Notes: a model not told the origin generated them from the letters alone. 53,354 bases of DNA from an uncultured Erysipelotrichaceae bacterium (GCA_902793375.1 CADBDE010000002.1:79810-133163), one strand, 5' to 3'; shown: positions 15,799-24,987, counted from the first letter of the stretch. Numbers and translations: made by a program.

Positions 15799-16365
15799 TT
15801 ACTCCCCACTATAATATTTATTGTGAACAATTACATTTTCTTTTTGTAAATCTACTAATCCTTTTAAAACTTTATCTTTATGTCTTATATCTAAAGATAA
15901 TAAAGGAACCATTTTATCATCATTGATAAATGTAATAGAATACTTACTTATAAGAATATGTTTAACACTATCCCATTTAACTTCATGTTTTGATTCTGAA
16001 TCATTAATTATTCTAGTATTTTTAATTCCTTTTTTATCCATTTCAAATACTGAAGTCCCACCTGAATTAATATAATCATTTATTAATTTCTTATGGTTTG
16101 AATAAGATGCACTAGCAATAAATATATATGCTAAAGCTATAACAACTATAAACATATTAATAAATGTTTGATCTAATATGAATGAAATTATACCCACTAT
16201 TAATAAACACAATGATACGATACTAACAAAAAGAATAAATTTTGTCATACGATATATTTTTATATTTGGATTACTAAGTAATTTATTGTGTTTTTTAGCT
16301 ATATATAACAATTCATCATAATAATCTTTAGACCCTCTTTCAGTTGATTTTATTTCTGTTTTCAT
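15799..16365 (-). CDS. YcxB-like membrane protein
   Basis: A 188-residue protein from ATG 16363-16365 with TGGAGGATAATT upstream. Soluble N-terminal ~45 residues are followed by two spans (FILFVSIVSLCLLIVGIISF and FINMFIVVIALAYIFIASAS), then a C-terminal beta domain. That domain contains FEMDKKGIKN and VKWDSVKHILISKYSITFIN, matching the YcxB C-terminal domain pattern. The role of YcxB-like proteins is unknown. Confidence 0.65.
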   Translation of the reverse strand: MKTEIKSTERGSKDYYDELLYIAKKHNKLLSNPNIKIYRMTKFILFVSIVSLCLLIVGIISFILDQTFINMFIVVIALAYIFIASASYSNHKKLINDYINSGGTSVFEMDKKGIKNTRIINDSESKHEVKWDSVKHILISKYSITFINDDKMVPLLSLDIRHKDKVLKGLVDLQKENVIVHNKYYSGE

Positions 16366-16422
16366 AATTATCCTCCACAACTCTTCTATATTATATTTTT
16401 TTAATTATTAAAGTATTTTAAA

Positions 16423-17472
16423 TTATTTAAACACATTGTTATTTATTTTTTTGAAATTTTCATATTTTAAAAAATATAATTCATTATCTAATACATACAT
16501 ATGTCCTGATTCAACAAATTCAGAGATTGATAAATCATTCACATCAACTACCTTATTTGTACTACCTTGACCATTAGCGTAAATAATTTTATTATTAAAG
16601 AATATCATTTCGTTAAGATTATTATCATTTACAACTGCAACTTCACTTATTTGTTTTGTATTTAAATCGTATTTATAAAAATGCTTTTTTCCTTTTTCAT
16701 ATATTGTTTTTTCATCTAAAAAGTATAATGTATTATTACTCAAATACATATGTCTTGGAAAATCAGTAATACAATTTGTAGTTTTGTCTAGCAAATTATA
16801 ATTATATAATTTTTTATCATTTGAATAAAATAAATCATTATCTTTTATAAGGAATAATCCAGAATTATTTCTTTCTACTATTTTTTCACAATTTTTTCCT
16901 TCTAAATCACACTGATAAATAATTCCGATATCTTCTATTGGAAACTTAACTTTTCGATCTTCAAGTTCACCTAACCAACCAGCATTAACAGTACAATATA
17001 ATTTATCATTAATAATATTTAAGTTTACACAATTTTCTTTAATTCTTTCTTTTTTTGTTCCATCTAATTTTATTTTATATACATCATCATAATAAATGCC
17101 TTTTGATTCATATACTTTTACATAGTAAATCCATTCTCCAATTACATTTATATCAATAATATCTCCAGAAACAATTTTTGTTTTATTACTACCATCTTCT
17201 TTACTTATATATAAACCATCATCATTTAATGAATAATAAATCCATCCGTCTTGTTTGGCCATTCTCCCGTGATTAAAAATGTTATTTGTATCATTTCCAA
17301 TTATATTCTTTTTATAGTCTTCATCTAATTGAGACACTATTTTATGTGGAAAAAAATAATATAAACATAATCCAAAGATAAAAATGCATACCAAAAAAAC
17401 AATCACTCCTCTTTCTTTTTTATGATTACTACAAGAAAGATCCAATTTTTCATGGTTTATTTCATTCTTCAT
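16423..17472 (-). CDS. Membrane-anchored DUF5050-like beta-propeller
   Basis: A 349-residue protein. A short cytoplasmic segment and one span (GVIVFLVCIFIFGLCLYYFF) precede an extracytoplasmic domain of repeated blades such as DGWIYYSLNDDGLYISKEDG, GEWIYYVKVY, NDKLYCTVN and NNTLYFLDEK. The W-I-Y-Y / G-S-x-K-x-K blade pattern is that of DUF5050 propellers, which are surface domains thought to bind ligands or proteins. It lies 1 bp after the PH-like gene. Confidence 0.75.
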   Translation of the reverse strand: MKNEINHEKLDLSCSNHKKERGVIVFLVCIFIFGLCLYYFFPHKIVSQLDEDYKKNIIGNDTNNIFNHGRMAKQDGWIYYSLNDDGLYISKEDGSNKTKIVSGDIIDINVIGEWIYYVKVYESKGIYYDDVYKIKLDGTKKERIKENCVNLNIINDKLYCTVNAGWLGELEDRKVKFPIEDIGIIYQCDLEGKNCEKIVERNNSGLFLIKDNDLFYSNDKKLYNYNLLDKTTNCITDFPRHMYLSNNTLYFLDEKTIYEKGKKHFYKYDLNTKQISEVAVVNDNNLNEMIFFNNKIIYANGQGSTNKVVDVNDLSISEFVESGHMYVLDNELYFLKYENFKKINNNVFK

Positions 17473-17473
17473 A

Positions 17474-17797
17474 TTAATTCTCCTGTATTTTTTTACCTAT
17501 TTCTTTTGTTTTTAAATTGAAATAATTCCCATTTTTTAATAAATATTTATTATTTTTGATACTATCTATTTCTGAAATATCTATTGAGAATATTTCTTCT
17601 TTATTTCTAAAATAATTAACTCCTTTAGATATTCTTAAAGTTTCTTGATAATCTGTACCATCTGGGTAATCCAAAAGAATAAGTCTCATATTCGTTAATA
17701 TAACACTTACATCTCTTTCCTTACCTTCATATAGCAGTATACAATTATCTTCAATCAGTTCAATTTTTTCATTTTTTAATTTCTTAAAATTATACAT
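17474..17797 (-). CDS. PH/GRAM-like small domain protein
   Basis: A 107-residue protein. The strand pattern around LYEGKERDVSVILTNMRLIL and the following EEIFSIDISEIDSIKN resembles bacterial PH-like (YokE/GRAM) domains, where TNxRLI is typical. No membrane span or catalytic motif. It precedes the propeller gene by 1 bp and may be its cytoplasmic partner. The assignment is by motif only. Confidence 0.5.
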   Translation of the reverse strand: MYNFKKLKNEKIELIEDNCILLYEGKERDVSVILTNMRLILLDYPDGTDYQETLRISKGVNYFRNKEEIFSIDISEIDSIKNNKYLLKNGNYFNLKTKEIGKKIQEN

Positions 17798-17814
17798 ATA
17801 ATAACTCCTCCTAT

Positions 17815-18201
17815 TTATAACTCAAGTGAATTATATTGTTCATGAGTACACGAGTAAAATAATAATTTATTATTTTTGAACATAGATAAATCTTCAAGAT
17901 CATCTAAATCAAAATCGCTCTTATATCTTAACAAATACTTTTTTGATTCATTATTTAATTTAAAATAATAATTAATCATTAATCTATTACAAACTGTTAC
18001 AGAATTAAAAAACTGGATTTCATGCTTAATCAAATTATCTTTTAATTCTTTTGGCAATCTATATATAGGATTTTTACCATCATTACAAATTGACTTATTA
18101 AACTCTCTTTTTCTATCAATTATAAATCCAACATCACTATAAAAATTCCAAAAGAAAGTAGTATCTTCCTTACCATATTTAGTTTTTTTTTCCAACATCA
18201 T
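17815..18201 (-). CDS. Hypothetical protein, possibly the 3' part of the next gene
   Basis: The frame encodes TKYGKEDTTFFWNFYSDVGF and ~105 more residues. The start codons at its 5' end lack a ribosome-binding site and lie inside the upstream gene, next to a nine-A run at 18183-18191. Removing one A fuses it in frame with 18179-18664 (ADDVGKK followed by TKYGKED). I think these are one ~285-residue gene split by an indel. No family is recognised. Confidence 0.5.
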   Translation of the reverse strand: MMLEKKTKYGKEDTTFFWNFYSDVGFIIDRKREFNKSICNDGKNPIYRLPKELKDNLIKHEIQFFNSVTVCNRLMINYYFKLNNESKKYLLRYKSDFDLDDLEDLSMFKNNKLLFYSCTHEQYNSLEL

Positions 18202-18664
18202 CTGCTATAAATGAGCATTTAAAAAAATCATCCTTAATTTTTTTAATTTCAGAATCACTATATCCCTCTCTTTTAAAACTATTGATTGCCTCCTTATGAA
18301 AAAACATATCAGTTATTTTCTTCTTGTTTTTCTTATTGCAATAATCATAACATTCTTTTTCTATTTCATTATATAATTCTTCAAAATTTGGATATTTTTT
18401 CAACTTCTTAATATTTTTATCATAATAATTTTCTAATTTATTTTTTTGTTTTTTTTCAAGTTGATTTAAAGCATTCAAATAATCATCCTCTGTTACTTTA
18501 AATCTTATATAATGTTTCTCTAGTATTTTTTCTCTTTCTTCTCCTTTTGTACTATTCATAATCATATCTAATTCTTCGTCACTGCAATCATAATCACAAA
18601 TTTGCCCTGTTAATGAAAATGTATCATAATCTGAATACTTATCTAATATTTTCTTTATTTCCAT
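18179..18664 (-). CDS. Hypothetical helical protein, possibly the 5' part of a split gene
   Basis: ATG 18662-18664 has GAGGTG 9 nt upstream. The ~161-residue product is helical and charged, begins MEIKKILDKYSDYDTFSLTG and has a Cys/Asp patch (QICDYDCSDEE). It ends in GKKN at a nine-A run, and the downstream frame continues in a plausible way. Cytoplasmic; no family is recognised. Confidence 0.55.
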   Translation of the reverse strand: MEIKKILDKYSDYDTFSLTGQICDYDCSDEELDMIMNSTKGEEREKILEKHYIRFKVTEDDYLNALNQLEKKQKNKLENYYDKNIKKLKKYPNFEELYNEIEKECYDYCNKKNKKKITDMFFHKEAINSFKREGYSDSEIKKIKDDFFKCSFIADDVGKKN

Positions 18665-18693
18665 CCTAGCAATCACCTCACTTATTTATATAA

Positions 18694-18987
18694 TTATATA
18701 CACTTATTCATATCATTACGAGCTTGTCCCCAAAGCCAGCCAACAAACATAACTATAACAAATAGTATTATTGCCATAATTATAAAACCAATTGCCTTTT
18801 TAATTAATTTCTTTCTACTATTTTTATTATTTGTAGTAAAAAAATTAATTATATATATAAATGATAGAACTAATAAAACAAATGGAATGCATAATCCACA
18901 AATAACGAATAAACTATTTGGAATATAATCTTGGAATAGTTTTTCAATAAATGAACGATTATCAATACACATTAATAAATTAATCAT
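18694..18987 (-). CDS. Small membrane protein with MCIDNRSFIEKLFQ motif, copy B
   Basis: A 97-residue protein from ATG 18985-18987 behind AGAGGTGATATC; the longer frame from 19044 is not supported. It opens MINLLMCIDNRSFIEKLFQD then YIPNSLFVIC, almost the same as the gene at 14171-14467. Three membrane spans follow, with a basic NSRKKLIKKA loop. The paired copies mark a duplication within this membrane-gene cluster. Confidence 0.65.
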   Translation of the reverse strand: MINLLMCIDNRSFIEKLFQDYIPNSLFVICGLCIPFVLLVLSFIYIINFFTTNNKNSRKKLIKKAIGFIIMAIILFVIVMFVGWLWGQARNDMNKCI

Positions 18988-19059
18988 GATATCACCTCTA
19001 TAAAGCAAATTACTTTTTAATAATTTGTTGTTACAAAATACCAATTATTTTGTATTTTT

Positions 19060-20307
19060 TCATACATATTCCTCAAATTTTATTATTACTAAAATATTAT
19101 TTTTAAAATTATAACTCATTGAATAAATAATATGATTTCCATTTTCTCTTATAGGAGTATCATAACTATTTGTAGTTTCATCATAGATAGAATAATAGCA
19201 ATCATCAATTTTTCCGTTACTATTAATCAAATAATCATGTAGTTCTATATCTAAATCATATATTTTGCCCCAATTATTATTATTTTTAATTTCTTCTAAA
19301 ATAATATCTGCATCTTTTCCATTTTTGAAGTAAGCAGCTGAAAGCATTTCTTTGTCTTCTACAACTTTAAAATACATTCCATTTTTAGGTATTTCAAAGT
19401 TTAATATTTCCTTTTTTTCGAAAAATGTTTTGTAATCACTTCTTGCTTTATAATTATCATAACCTAAAGAAATAAATACTATTAAAACACTTGTTATAAA
19501 TGCACAAGCAATACTCCAATTACACTTAATTCCTATTCTTTTAAGCCTTAGTGCTAATATATATAACGCAGTTGGAAATATAATTAATAACAAAGAGTAT
19601 TCATAATAATCAATAATTAAATAACTATCAATATTTTCTTTGAATATTTTTAATATTTCAAGCTTAGTTTCAGGAAATACTTTTAAAAGAGCTTCTGGTA
19701 ATTGACTTTTTGCAACTACTGATGGAATAACATTAACAAAAAATAATGATAAAATTGATAAAACAAATAGAATATTAAGTATTACAAGATGTTTTTTATA
19801 CTTTGTTTTGCTCTCTACGTATTCCTTTTCTTTTATAATTTTTAATCTTATAAAATTTATTAATTTTTCATCTTCTTTTTTCTTATCAAAATATACTAAG
19901 GTTCTTTTATCAACAGAGAAATATAAAATATAATCATTTTCAAAATAGTTAGAAACATTCTTATACCCATATATATCTTTATCAATCATTAAGTATTTGT
20001 CATTTAAAGAAATATTGAATAAGTTTTTTAATTTTTTATACTTTGATTTTAATAATAATTTATTAATTATTAATGTAATAATATATGTGAGATAAGATAA
20101 AACTAATCCTCCTGCAAGTATAGTTATTATTGCAGAGTGTTCACTTGGTTTTTCATCGAAAATGTAATCGAGTAAAGCTAATACCAAAAATATTCCTAAT
20201 ACTATTAATGCTTTCTTTAAATACAATGGAAAAGTAGTTTTTCGTACCCTTTTGTAATCACTATATGATAGTTCTATTATTTTTTTATATTCTTTTTCAT
20301 TTTTCAT
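19060..20307 (-). CDS. Polytopic membrane protein coupled to an XRE regulator
   Basis: A 415-residue protein from ATG 20305-20307 (AAGAGGAGC 6 nt upstream), 1 bp after the XRE-membrane regulator. It has two N-terminal spans, a ~100-residue cytoplasmic loop with a YLMIDKDIYGYKNVS/YILYFSVDKRTLVYF strand pattern, three further spans (~200-220, ~262-285, ~290-310), and an extracytoplasmic C-terminal domain. The immediate coupling suggests that the regulator senses or controls it. No family is recognised. Confidence 0.65.
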   Translation of the reverse strand: MKNEKEYKKIIELSYSDYKRVRKTTFPLYLKKALIVLGIFLVLALLDYIFDEKPSEHSAIITILAGGLVLSYLTYIITLIINKLLLKSKYKKLKNLFNISLNDKYLMIDKDIYGYKNVSNYFENDYILYFSVDKRTLVYFDKKKEDEKLINFIRLKIIKEKEYVESKTKYKKHLVILNILFVLSILSLFFVNVIPSVVAKSQLPEALLKVFPETKLEILKIFKENIDSYLIIDYYEYSLLLIIFPTALYILALRLKRIGIKCNWSIACAFITSVLIVFISLGYDNYKARSDYKTFFEKKEILNFEIPKNGMYFKVVEDKEMLSAAYFKNGKDADIILEEIKNNNNWGKIYDLDIELHDYLINSNGKIDDCYYSIYDETTNSYDTPIRENGNHIIYSMSYNFKNNILVIIKFEEYV

Positions 20308-20308
20308 A

Positions 20309-21019
20309 TCAATGCTCCTCTTGGATAAATCCTGCTGGTTTAAAACTATACATGTAATTATTTCCATCTTTTTCAACTATAATTCTTAATTCAATTTTGT
20401 CATATTCTTTTTCTTCAATTTTTTTAATCTCAAAATTTCTAGTATAATATTCAAAAACTTTATATATAGATCTTGGATGATCTTCAATTCCTACTTCCTC
20501 AGTTAAAAGTTTATCATTATATAATAATTGAAGTCTATAATTGTCAATTATTTTATCTTGATCTGTTCCATAGTACATTTCATCAACTGATAAAAATTGA
20601 ATATATATTATTGTTCTCTCCATATTTGTAGCAATTTGACCACGTACTTTAACACTTCCAACTATTTTTGTGTTATCAAATGTTTTTATTGTCCATTTAT
20701 AGTGATTTTTTATTATTTTAATTGCAACTAAACAAAAAATTATTAATGAAATAATTATTAAGAAAATTGATATAAATTTTATTTTTTTTGATTTTCTAAT
20801 ATTTTTATCTTCTCCATAAATAATACTTTCAACATTTGTATCGAGTATATCTGCAAGTTTTTTAATATTATCTATATCTGGCAATAAACTTCCTCTTTCC
20901 CATTTAGAAATAGTATTATTGCTTACAAAAAGTTTATCTCCTAATTCTTTTTGAGAATATCCTTTTTTCTTTCTTAAATAAGTTATGTAATTACCAATTT
21001 TTTTTGAATCATCATCCAT
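20309..21019 (-). CDS. XRE-type membrane-tethered regulator 1
   Basis: A 236-residue protein. The N-terminal HTH at ~7-66 (YITYLRKKKGYSQKELGDKL, VSNNTISKWERGSLLPDI) is of the Cro/C1 type. One span (ISIFLIIISLIIFCLVAIKI) follows, then an outer domain of ~130 residues. The topology is a one-component receptor: DNA-binding inside, ligand domain outside. Overlapping palindromes at 21084-21110 upstream fit autoregulation. Confidence 0.85.
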   Translation of the reverse strand: MDDDSKKIGNYITYLRKKKGYSQKELGDKLFVSNNTISKWERGSLLPDIDNIKKLADILDTNVESIIYGEDKNIRKSKKIKFISIFLIIISLIIFCLVAIKIIKNHYKWTIKTFDNTKIVGSVKVRGQIATNMERTIIYIQFLSVDEMYYGTDQDKIIDNYRLQLLYNDKLLTEEVGIEDHPRSIYKVFEYYTRNFEIKKIEEKEYDKIELRIIVEKDGNNYMYSFKPAGFIQEEH

Positions 21020-21083
21020 AATAAATCCCTTTTTCTTTAAATAGATTATAACATATATTTTTTTTATATAATATCTCTTATTA

Positions 21084-21110
21084 GGATAATGATTATCTAA
21101 TTTAGATAAT
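21084..21110. promoter_or_regulatory. Operator candidate for XRE regulator 1
   Basis: ATTATCTAA (21092-21100) and TTAGATAAT (21102-21110) form a 9-bp-arm palindrome with a 1-nt centre. It overlaps a second dyad, GATAATGATTATC, from 21085. It lies ~65-90 bp upstream of the regulator start. Confidence 0.55.
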
Positions 21111-21117
21111 TATAAAA

Positions 21118-21139
21118 AAAGTACTAATAATAGTACTTT
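21118..21139 (-). terminator. Terminator of XRE regulator 2 gene
   Basis: AAAGTACT (21118-21125) pairs with AGTACTTT (21132-21139); the minus-strand side continues in a run of Ts. It overlaps the stop of the gene at 21138. Confidence 0.75.
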
Positions 21140-22208
21140 ATTTAATTTCAATTGTTCCAATTAAATCAATTAGGAAATCTTCATCTGCAAATCTAGAATC
21201 AGTAGTTACAAAACCATACCTTCTTCCATCTCTTAATATAGTTACTTGTGTTACAGTTATTCCATTTTTAGTTCCAAGATTTAATATATATCCCAAATAA
21301 TCTCCTTTAATATAAGTAATACTATCTATTTGTGGAACAGCTATAGCAACAAAAGTATTAAATGAATAGTTTTCCATCATTTCTCTTTTACTCATAAATA
21401 TATTATTTTCTTTGTAATAATTATCAGCTATATATTTATAAAAATCTACATCATTATTTATATCATTTTTTAATAAGAAATACTTTCTATCTGCAGCATT
21501 AAATTTTTTTTCAAAAGAACTATCACCATCGCCTGCATCACCAACTGCAATGTCTGAAGTATATGTATCTATTAATTGATAATTGCTATTTTCATTTTGG
21601 AAAGTGATTCCATATGATTTGTCTCCATCTTTTTTCTTGAATAAATATGGTTGTATATCAACTACTTCTCCTTCTTGCTCATATCCATCTAATACGTTTT
21701 TCATTTTAAAATTATCTAATACAAAATAATCAGATTCAGGAATAGTTCTTTTATAAATTTTTATTTCTTTATTATTTTTAAGGCCTTTTAATATCTCATC
21801 AACATTATCTGGTTTTTTATAAGTGTAATCATTCAATAAACTATACTTATATCCAAAAAATATTAATATAAATAACACTACTATTGTTAAAATTGTATAT
21901 ATAATATTTTTTACCCTACTTTTCTTTATTTTCTTGTTTGAATAATCCAAAGTGTTTTTTATTACTTCATCAGATTTAATTTGTATATTACTATTTTCTA
22001 TTCTTTCACCATTCAACAATTCTGTAATGGATACTTCTAAGATTTCACAAAGAGGTTTAAGAAGAGACATATCCATTAATGATAAACCTCTTTCCCATTT
22101 ACTTACAGCATTTTTTGTTATTCCAAGTTTATGTGCCAATTCTTCTTGAGTAAGATTTTTCCCCTTACGAAGTTCTGCAATAAACTTACCTATTTTTTCT
22201 TGATTCAT
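21138..22208 (-). CDS. XRE-type membrane-tethered regulator 2
   Basis: A 356-residue protein from ATG 22208 with AGGAGGTATCAAA upstream. The HTH at ~5-65 (FIAELRKGKNLTQEELAHKL, ITKNAVSKWERGLS) ends in the LLNGERIEN linker shared with its paralogues. One span (VKNIIYTILTIVVLFILIFF) and a ~240-residue outer domain follow. That domain has an acidic DAGDGDSSFEKKFN loop and a terminal TVTQVTILRDGRRYGFVTTD segment. It is a likely one-component sensor; the ligand is unknown. A TGATAC/GTATCA dyad covers its ribosome-binding site. Confidence 0.85.
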   Translation of the reverse strand: MNQEKIGKFIAELRKGKNLTQEELAHKLGITKNAVSKWERGLSLMDMSLLKPLCEILEVSITELLNGERIENSNIQIKSDEVIKNTLDYSNKKIKKSRVKNIIYTILTIVVLFILIFFGYKYSLLNDYTYKKPDNVDEILKGLKNNKEIKIYKRTIPESDYFVLDNFKMKNVLDGYEQEGEVVDIQPYLFKKKDGDKSYGITFQNENSNYQLIDTYTSDIAVGDAGDGDSSFEKKFNAADRKYFLLKNDINNDVDFYKYIADNYYKENNIFMSKREMMENYSFNTFVAIAVPQIDSITYIKGDYLGYILNLGTKNGITVTQVTILRDGRRYGFVTTDSRFADEDFLIDLIGTIEIK

Positions 22209-22210
22209 TT

Positions 22211-22235
22211 TGATACCTCCTAGTATATAGTATCA
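22211..22235. promoter_or_regulatory. Operator candidate for XRE regulator 2
   Basis: TGATAC (22211-22216) and GTATCA (22230-22235) are inverted half-sites 13 bp apart. They cover the AGGAGG site and the region just upstream of the start. Binding there would block expression of the regulator's own gene. Confidence 0.5.
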
Positions 22236-22282
22236 TCAATCATCAAAAAATCAAACATACCATTAGTTCACTTATAAAAAAT

Positions 22283-22345
22283 AAGGGATTGGGAGTACCC
22301 ATTATATAGAATTTGAAAATGTAATACAAATTCAGTGCTTGCTCG
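22283..22345. repeat. Intergenic repeat, copy 2
   Basis: AAGGGATTGGGAGTACCCAT at the left and CAAATTCAGTGCTTGCTCG at 22327-22345, with the same order as copies 1 and 3. The right part runs into the open frame at 22335. Minus-strand translation gives LASTEF-like sequence only if CTCG is read as CTAG, so this copy has drifted. Confidence 0.6.
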
Positions 22346-22532
22346 TGCTGAAAACAACATAAAAAAGATAAAACATATTCTTAAATATCATGATGGTCCA
22401 GTATATAAGACAATGAAGAAAGAAGATATAGATTTCTTTGATGAACAATTTAAACAAACTCTTCTTATGAATGAAATGTTCAAGAAAGAATATACCGAAA
22501 GAATAAAGCAATTTGAAAAAATGAAAAAGTAA
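22335..22532 (+). CDS. Small charged ORF, possibly a gene remnant, 65 aa
   Basis: The frame opens at GTG 22335 inside the repeat element, without a ribosome-binding site. The frame just upstream is interrupted by stops. The product is helical and charged (MLARAENNIKKIKHILKYHD, then VYKTMKKEDIDFF and KEYTERIKQFEKMKK) and is followed by a proper terminator. Codon use looks real, so it may be the 3' end of a decayed gene. No family is recognised. Confidence 0.4.
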   Translation: MLARAENNIKKIKHILKYHDGPVYKTMKKEDIDFFDEQFKQTLLMNEMFKKEYTERIKQFEKMKK

Positions 22533-22536
22533 CAAA

Positions 22537-22560
22537 AAGAATCAGGTTAAACTGATTCTT
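22537..22560. terminator. Bidirectional terminator
   Basis: AAGAATCAG (22537-22545) pairs with CTGATTCTT (22552-22560), with ATTATTT after it. It sits between convergent frames ending at 22532 and 22562. Confidence 0.75.
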
Positions 22561-22561
22561 A

Positions 22562-23359
22562 TTATTTGTTTAAATTCATTAATTTACCACTTAACATTTT
22601 TTCAATGTAGTTATCATCACTAAAACATTTTATCTTATGTGACTTGCTTAATAATTCTCTAAGTTCAGCATCATTTGCTTTTTCAAATTTACTAATAGAA
22701 TATTCTGTATAATATACATCAATATTGTCGTTTTTTAGATTAAAGTTATGATGTGTTCCTTGTCGCCAATAATTATCTCCATCTAAACGATTTATTCCTT
22801 TCTTCAATTCCCAAGCGTAGAAATCTTTGTGTTTTTTTAGTAATGTACAGTTGAAGATATAGATGTCTTTCCCATCCAGTCCTTTTATAATATAATGCTC
22901 GTTTAAAATTGACGTTCCATTTATACTAAAAGTTAATTCATTATTATATACATTACAAGTCATCATCCCAACATCAAATGAGATGGTTTCTTCGGATAGA
23001 TTATAATATGCAATATATCCCCACAAGGCAAACAGAAGTACAATGGCAGTAATAATGCACAATTTGATTTTATTTTTTCTTTTCTTTTTTAAGGAATCTG
23101 CTAGTTTAACTATATTGACTTCAAGTGTGTTGATATATTTTTCATTGTCTACTTTTTCCCCACTCATTAGATCATTAATTGTAATATCAAGTACTTTACA
23201 CAATTCTGGAAATAAAGATAAGTCTGGCATGCATTTCCCAGTTTCCCATTTTGATACTGATTTATCACTTACTCCAAGTTTTTCTCCAAGATCGGCTTGA
23301 GTCATTTTTTTAAATTTTCTTCTTTCACTTATAAACTTTCCTATTTTTTCTTGATTCAC
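22562..23359 (-). CDS. XRE-type membrane-tethered regulator 3
   Basis: A 265-residue protein from GTG 23357-23359 with AAAGGAGG upstream. The HTH at ~5-65 (FISERRKFKKMTQADLGEKL, VSDKSVSKWETGKCMPDL) carries an LMSGEKVDN linker, followed by one span (IKLCIITAIVLLFALWGYIA) and an outer domain of ~140 residues. The outer domain shows no similarity to those of regulators 1 and 2, so the family has swapped sensors. The start codon lies inside a 9-bp palindrome, suggesting tight self-repression. Confidence 0.85.
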   Translation of the reverse strand: MNQEKIGKFISERRKFKKMTQADLGEKLGVSDKSVSKWETGKCMPDLSLFPELCKVLDITINDLMSGEKVDNEKYINTLEVNIVKLADSLKKKRKNKIKLCIITAIVLLFALWGYIAYYNLSEETISFDVGMMTCNVYNNELTFSINGTSILNEHYIIKGLDGKDIYIFNCTLLKKHKDFYAWELKKGINRLDGDNYWRQGTHHNFNLKNDNIDVYYTEYSISKFEKANDAELRELLSKSHKIKCFSDDNYIEKMLSGKLMNLNK

Positions 23360-23381
23360 GAATATTCCTCCTTTCGTGAAT
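23354..23381. promoter_or_regulatory. Operator covering RBS and start of XRE regulator 3
   Basis: ATTCACGAA (23354-23362) and TTCGTGAAT (23373-23381) are perfect inverted arms. They flank the ribosome-binding site, and the left arm contains the GTG start. Confidence 0.6.
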
Positions 23382-23442
23382 AATATTAATTCAAAAAACT
23401 ATTAAATAACACCTATTAAAAGTAGAATTATAATATTTTTAA

Positions 23443-24987
23443 TTAATTTTTAACATCCCTTTTTATAAATACTATATTTGATATTATATAACATGTAACA
23501 AAAGTAACTAATGAAATTATAATACCATATACTTCTGACGCATATGAAACATCAACAGAACCTAAATAATCTTCAGTTACAGTGATAACACTGCTGAACA
23601 TAAAATAAGGAAATGGTAAAAAAGATAATAACGATAAATGATAATTATAAATAAAATGCCACATAAAAGGTGAAATAATTGCAAAAATCATACATAATCC
23701 ATTTGTAAGTCCAGAATTTAAGGTAATCGTTGAAATCATAAAAACTATTGATATAAAAGCTAATACTGGAATACTACAATAAAATATTTGTTTTATTATA
23801 TAAATAATATAATTTACTTCAATAATTTTTCCGTTTTCATATAAAATCTTTGGAGTTATTAAATCATTAAAACCATATTTTAATCCTGCAAATAATAATA
23901 TAAGTAGTAATGCAGTAAACCAGATAATATATGTTTCTAAAATAAGATATAAAAATTTACTAAGGAGAATCTTCCACCTTTTGTTTGAAGTTGTTAGTAA
24001 TAATTTTTCAGTACCTTTATTATGTTCTTTGCTAACAATATTACCATCTAATAAAACAACTAATATCATAACTACAATTGATAAATCTAATATTCCATTG
24101 ACACAAGATTTGGTGCTAATATAAATCGATTCTGCACCTACGCTAATTGCACCATATGAAATATCTTGCTTTATTACTTTATCTATTGAATATTCTAATA
24201 TTTCTCTATCTTTTTTTAATATAGAATCTCTTAAATTATTTGCTCTTTTACTTTCATAAGTAAAGATTCCTAATGATCTTAGTTGATCAATATTTTTTAC
24301 TAAATAACTTTCTTCCTCTACTTTGTTGTCAATAATTACTTTATAATATTTTGCTTCTAATTCAGAAATATTATATATCCCAATTGCATCGTCTATTTTA
24401 TTATTTAACATGTATTCGATATATTTATAATATTTATTATCTTTAAAAAGATCTTCAAAATCAGATTTAGTCTTTAACATCATTTCTTGTTCTTGATTTA
24501 ACTCTTCAATATTCATATTTGATAGCTTTTCCAAATAATTTTGATACATCAAAGTAAATTCATAGTCATCTTTTATCCAACTAATGTCTACTTTTTTATC
24601 TACTTTATATTTTTCAATCCAAAAAATTAATGTATCAATTTTAACAATTAATCTACTTAATTCATGTTGCCAGCTTTGTGTTGATAAATTATTGTATTTT
24701 TCACTTTTCAAAAGTTTATTATACATTTCATATTTTTTTTGGTTTGAGAATAAATACCATTCCTTTTTTATTTGATTTGTATCTGGATGACTTTTGTAAA
24801 AATCAATTTGATTTTTAAAATATGAAACACTTTGCTCTAAAATAACTTTATTATTATTTGTAATCTTCAACTCATCTATATAGTTTTTTCCTACTATAGA
24901 AATTAATAAGATAATCAAGATTATTATAATTTTTTTAATTTTGAAATTCTTTATGAATTCTCCTTTTATTAAATCAATTATTTTCAT
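23443..24987 (-). CDS. ABC-2-type permease
   Basis: A 514-residue protein. One span at ~18-34 (IIIILIILLISIVGKNYI) precedes a ~240-residue extracytoplasmic helical domain. About five more spans lie in the last 230 residues (ILDLSIVVMILVVLLDGNIV through VYGIIISLVTFVTCYIISNI). The segment GNIVSKEHNKGTEKLLLTTS is typical of ABC-2 permeases. It overlaps the XRE-ABC ATPase gene by 14 bp and is its obvious partner. Substrate unknown; peptide or lantibiotic export and immunity is typical for this type. Confidence 0.85.
   Translation of the reverse strand: MKIIDLIKGEFIKNFKIKKIIIILIILLISIVGKNYIDELKITNNNKVILEQSVSYFKNQIDFYKSHPDTNQIKKEWYLFSNQKKYEMYNKLLKSEKYNNLSTQSWQHELSRLIVKIDTLIFWIEKYKVDKKVDISWIKDDYEFTLMYQNYLEKLSNMNIEELNQEQEMMLKTKSDFEDLFKDNKYYKYIEYMLNNKIDDAIGIYNISELEAKYYKVIIDNKVEEESYLVKNIDQLRSLGIFTYESKRANNLRDSILKKDREILEYSIDKVIKQDISYGAISVGAESIYISTKSCVNGILDLSIVVMILVVLLDGNIVSKEHNKGTEKLLLTTSNKRWKILLSKFLYLILETYIIWFTALLLILLFAGLKYGFNDLITPKILYENGKIIEVNYIIYIIKQIFYCSIPVLAFISIVFMISTITLNSGLTNGLCMIFAIISPFMWHFIYNYHLSLLSFLPFPYFMFSSVITVTEDYLGSVDVSYASEVYGIIISLVTFVTCYIISNIVFIKRDVKN

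Noticed and set aside
15404-15849. Plus-strand ORFs opposite the lipoprotein gene
   Set aside because: Mirror frames of an AT-rich coding region; no ribosome-binding site or plausible composition.
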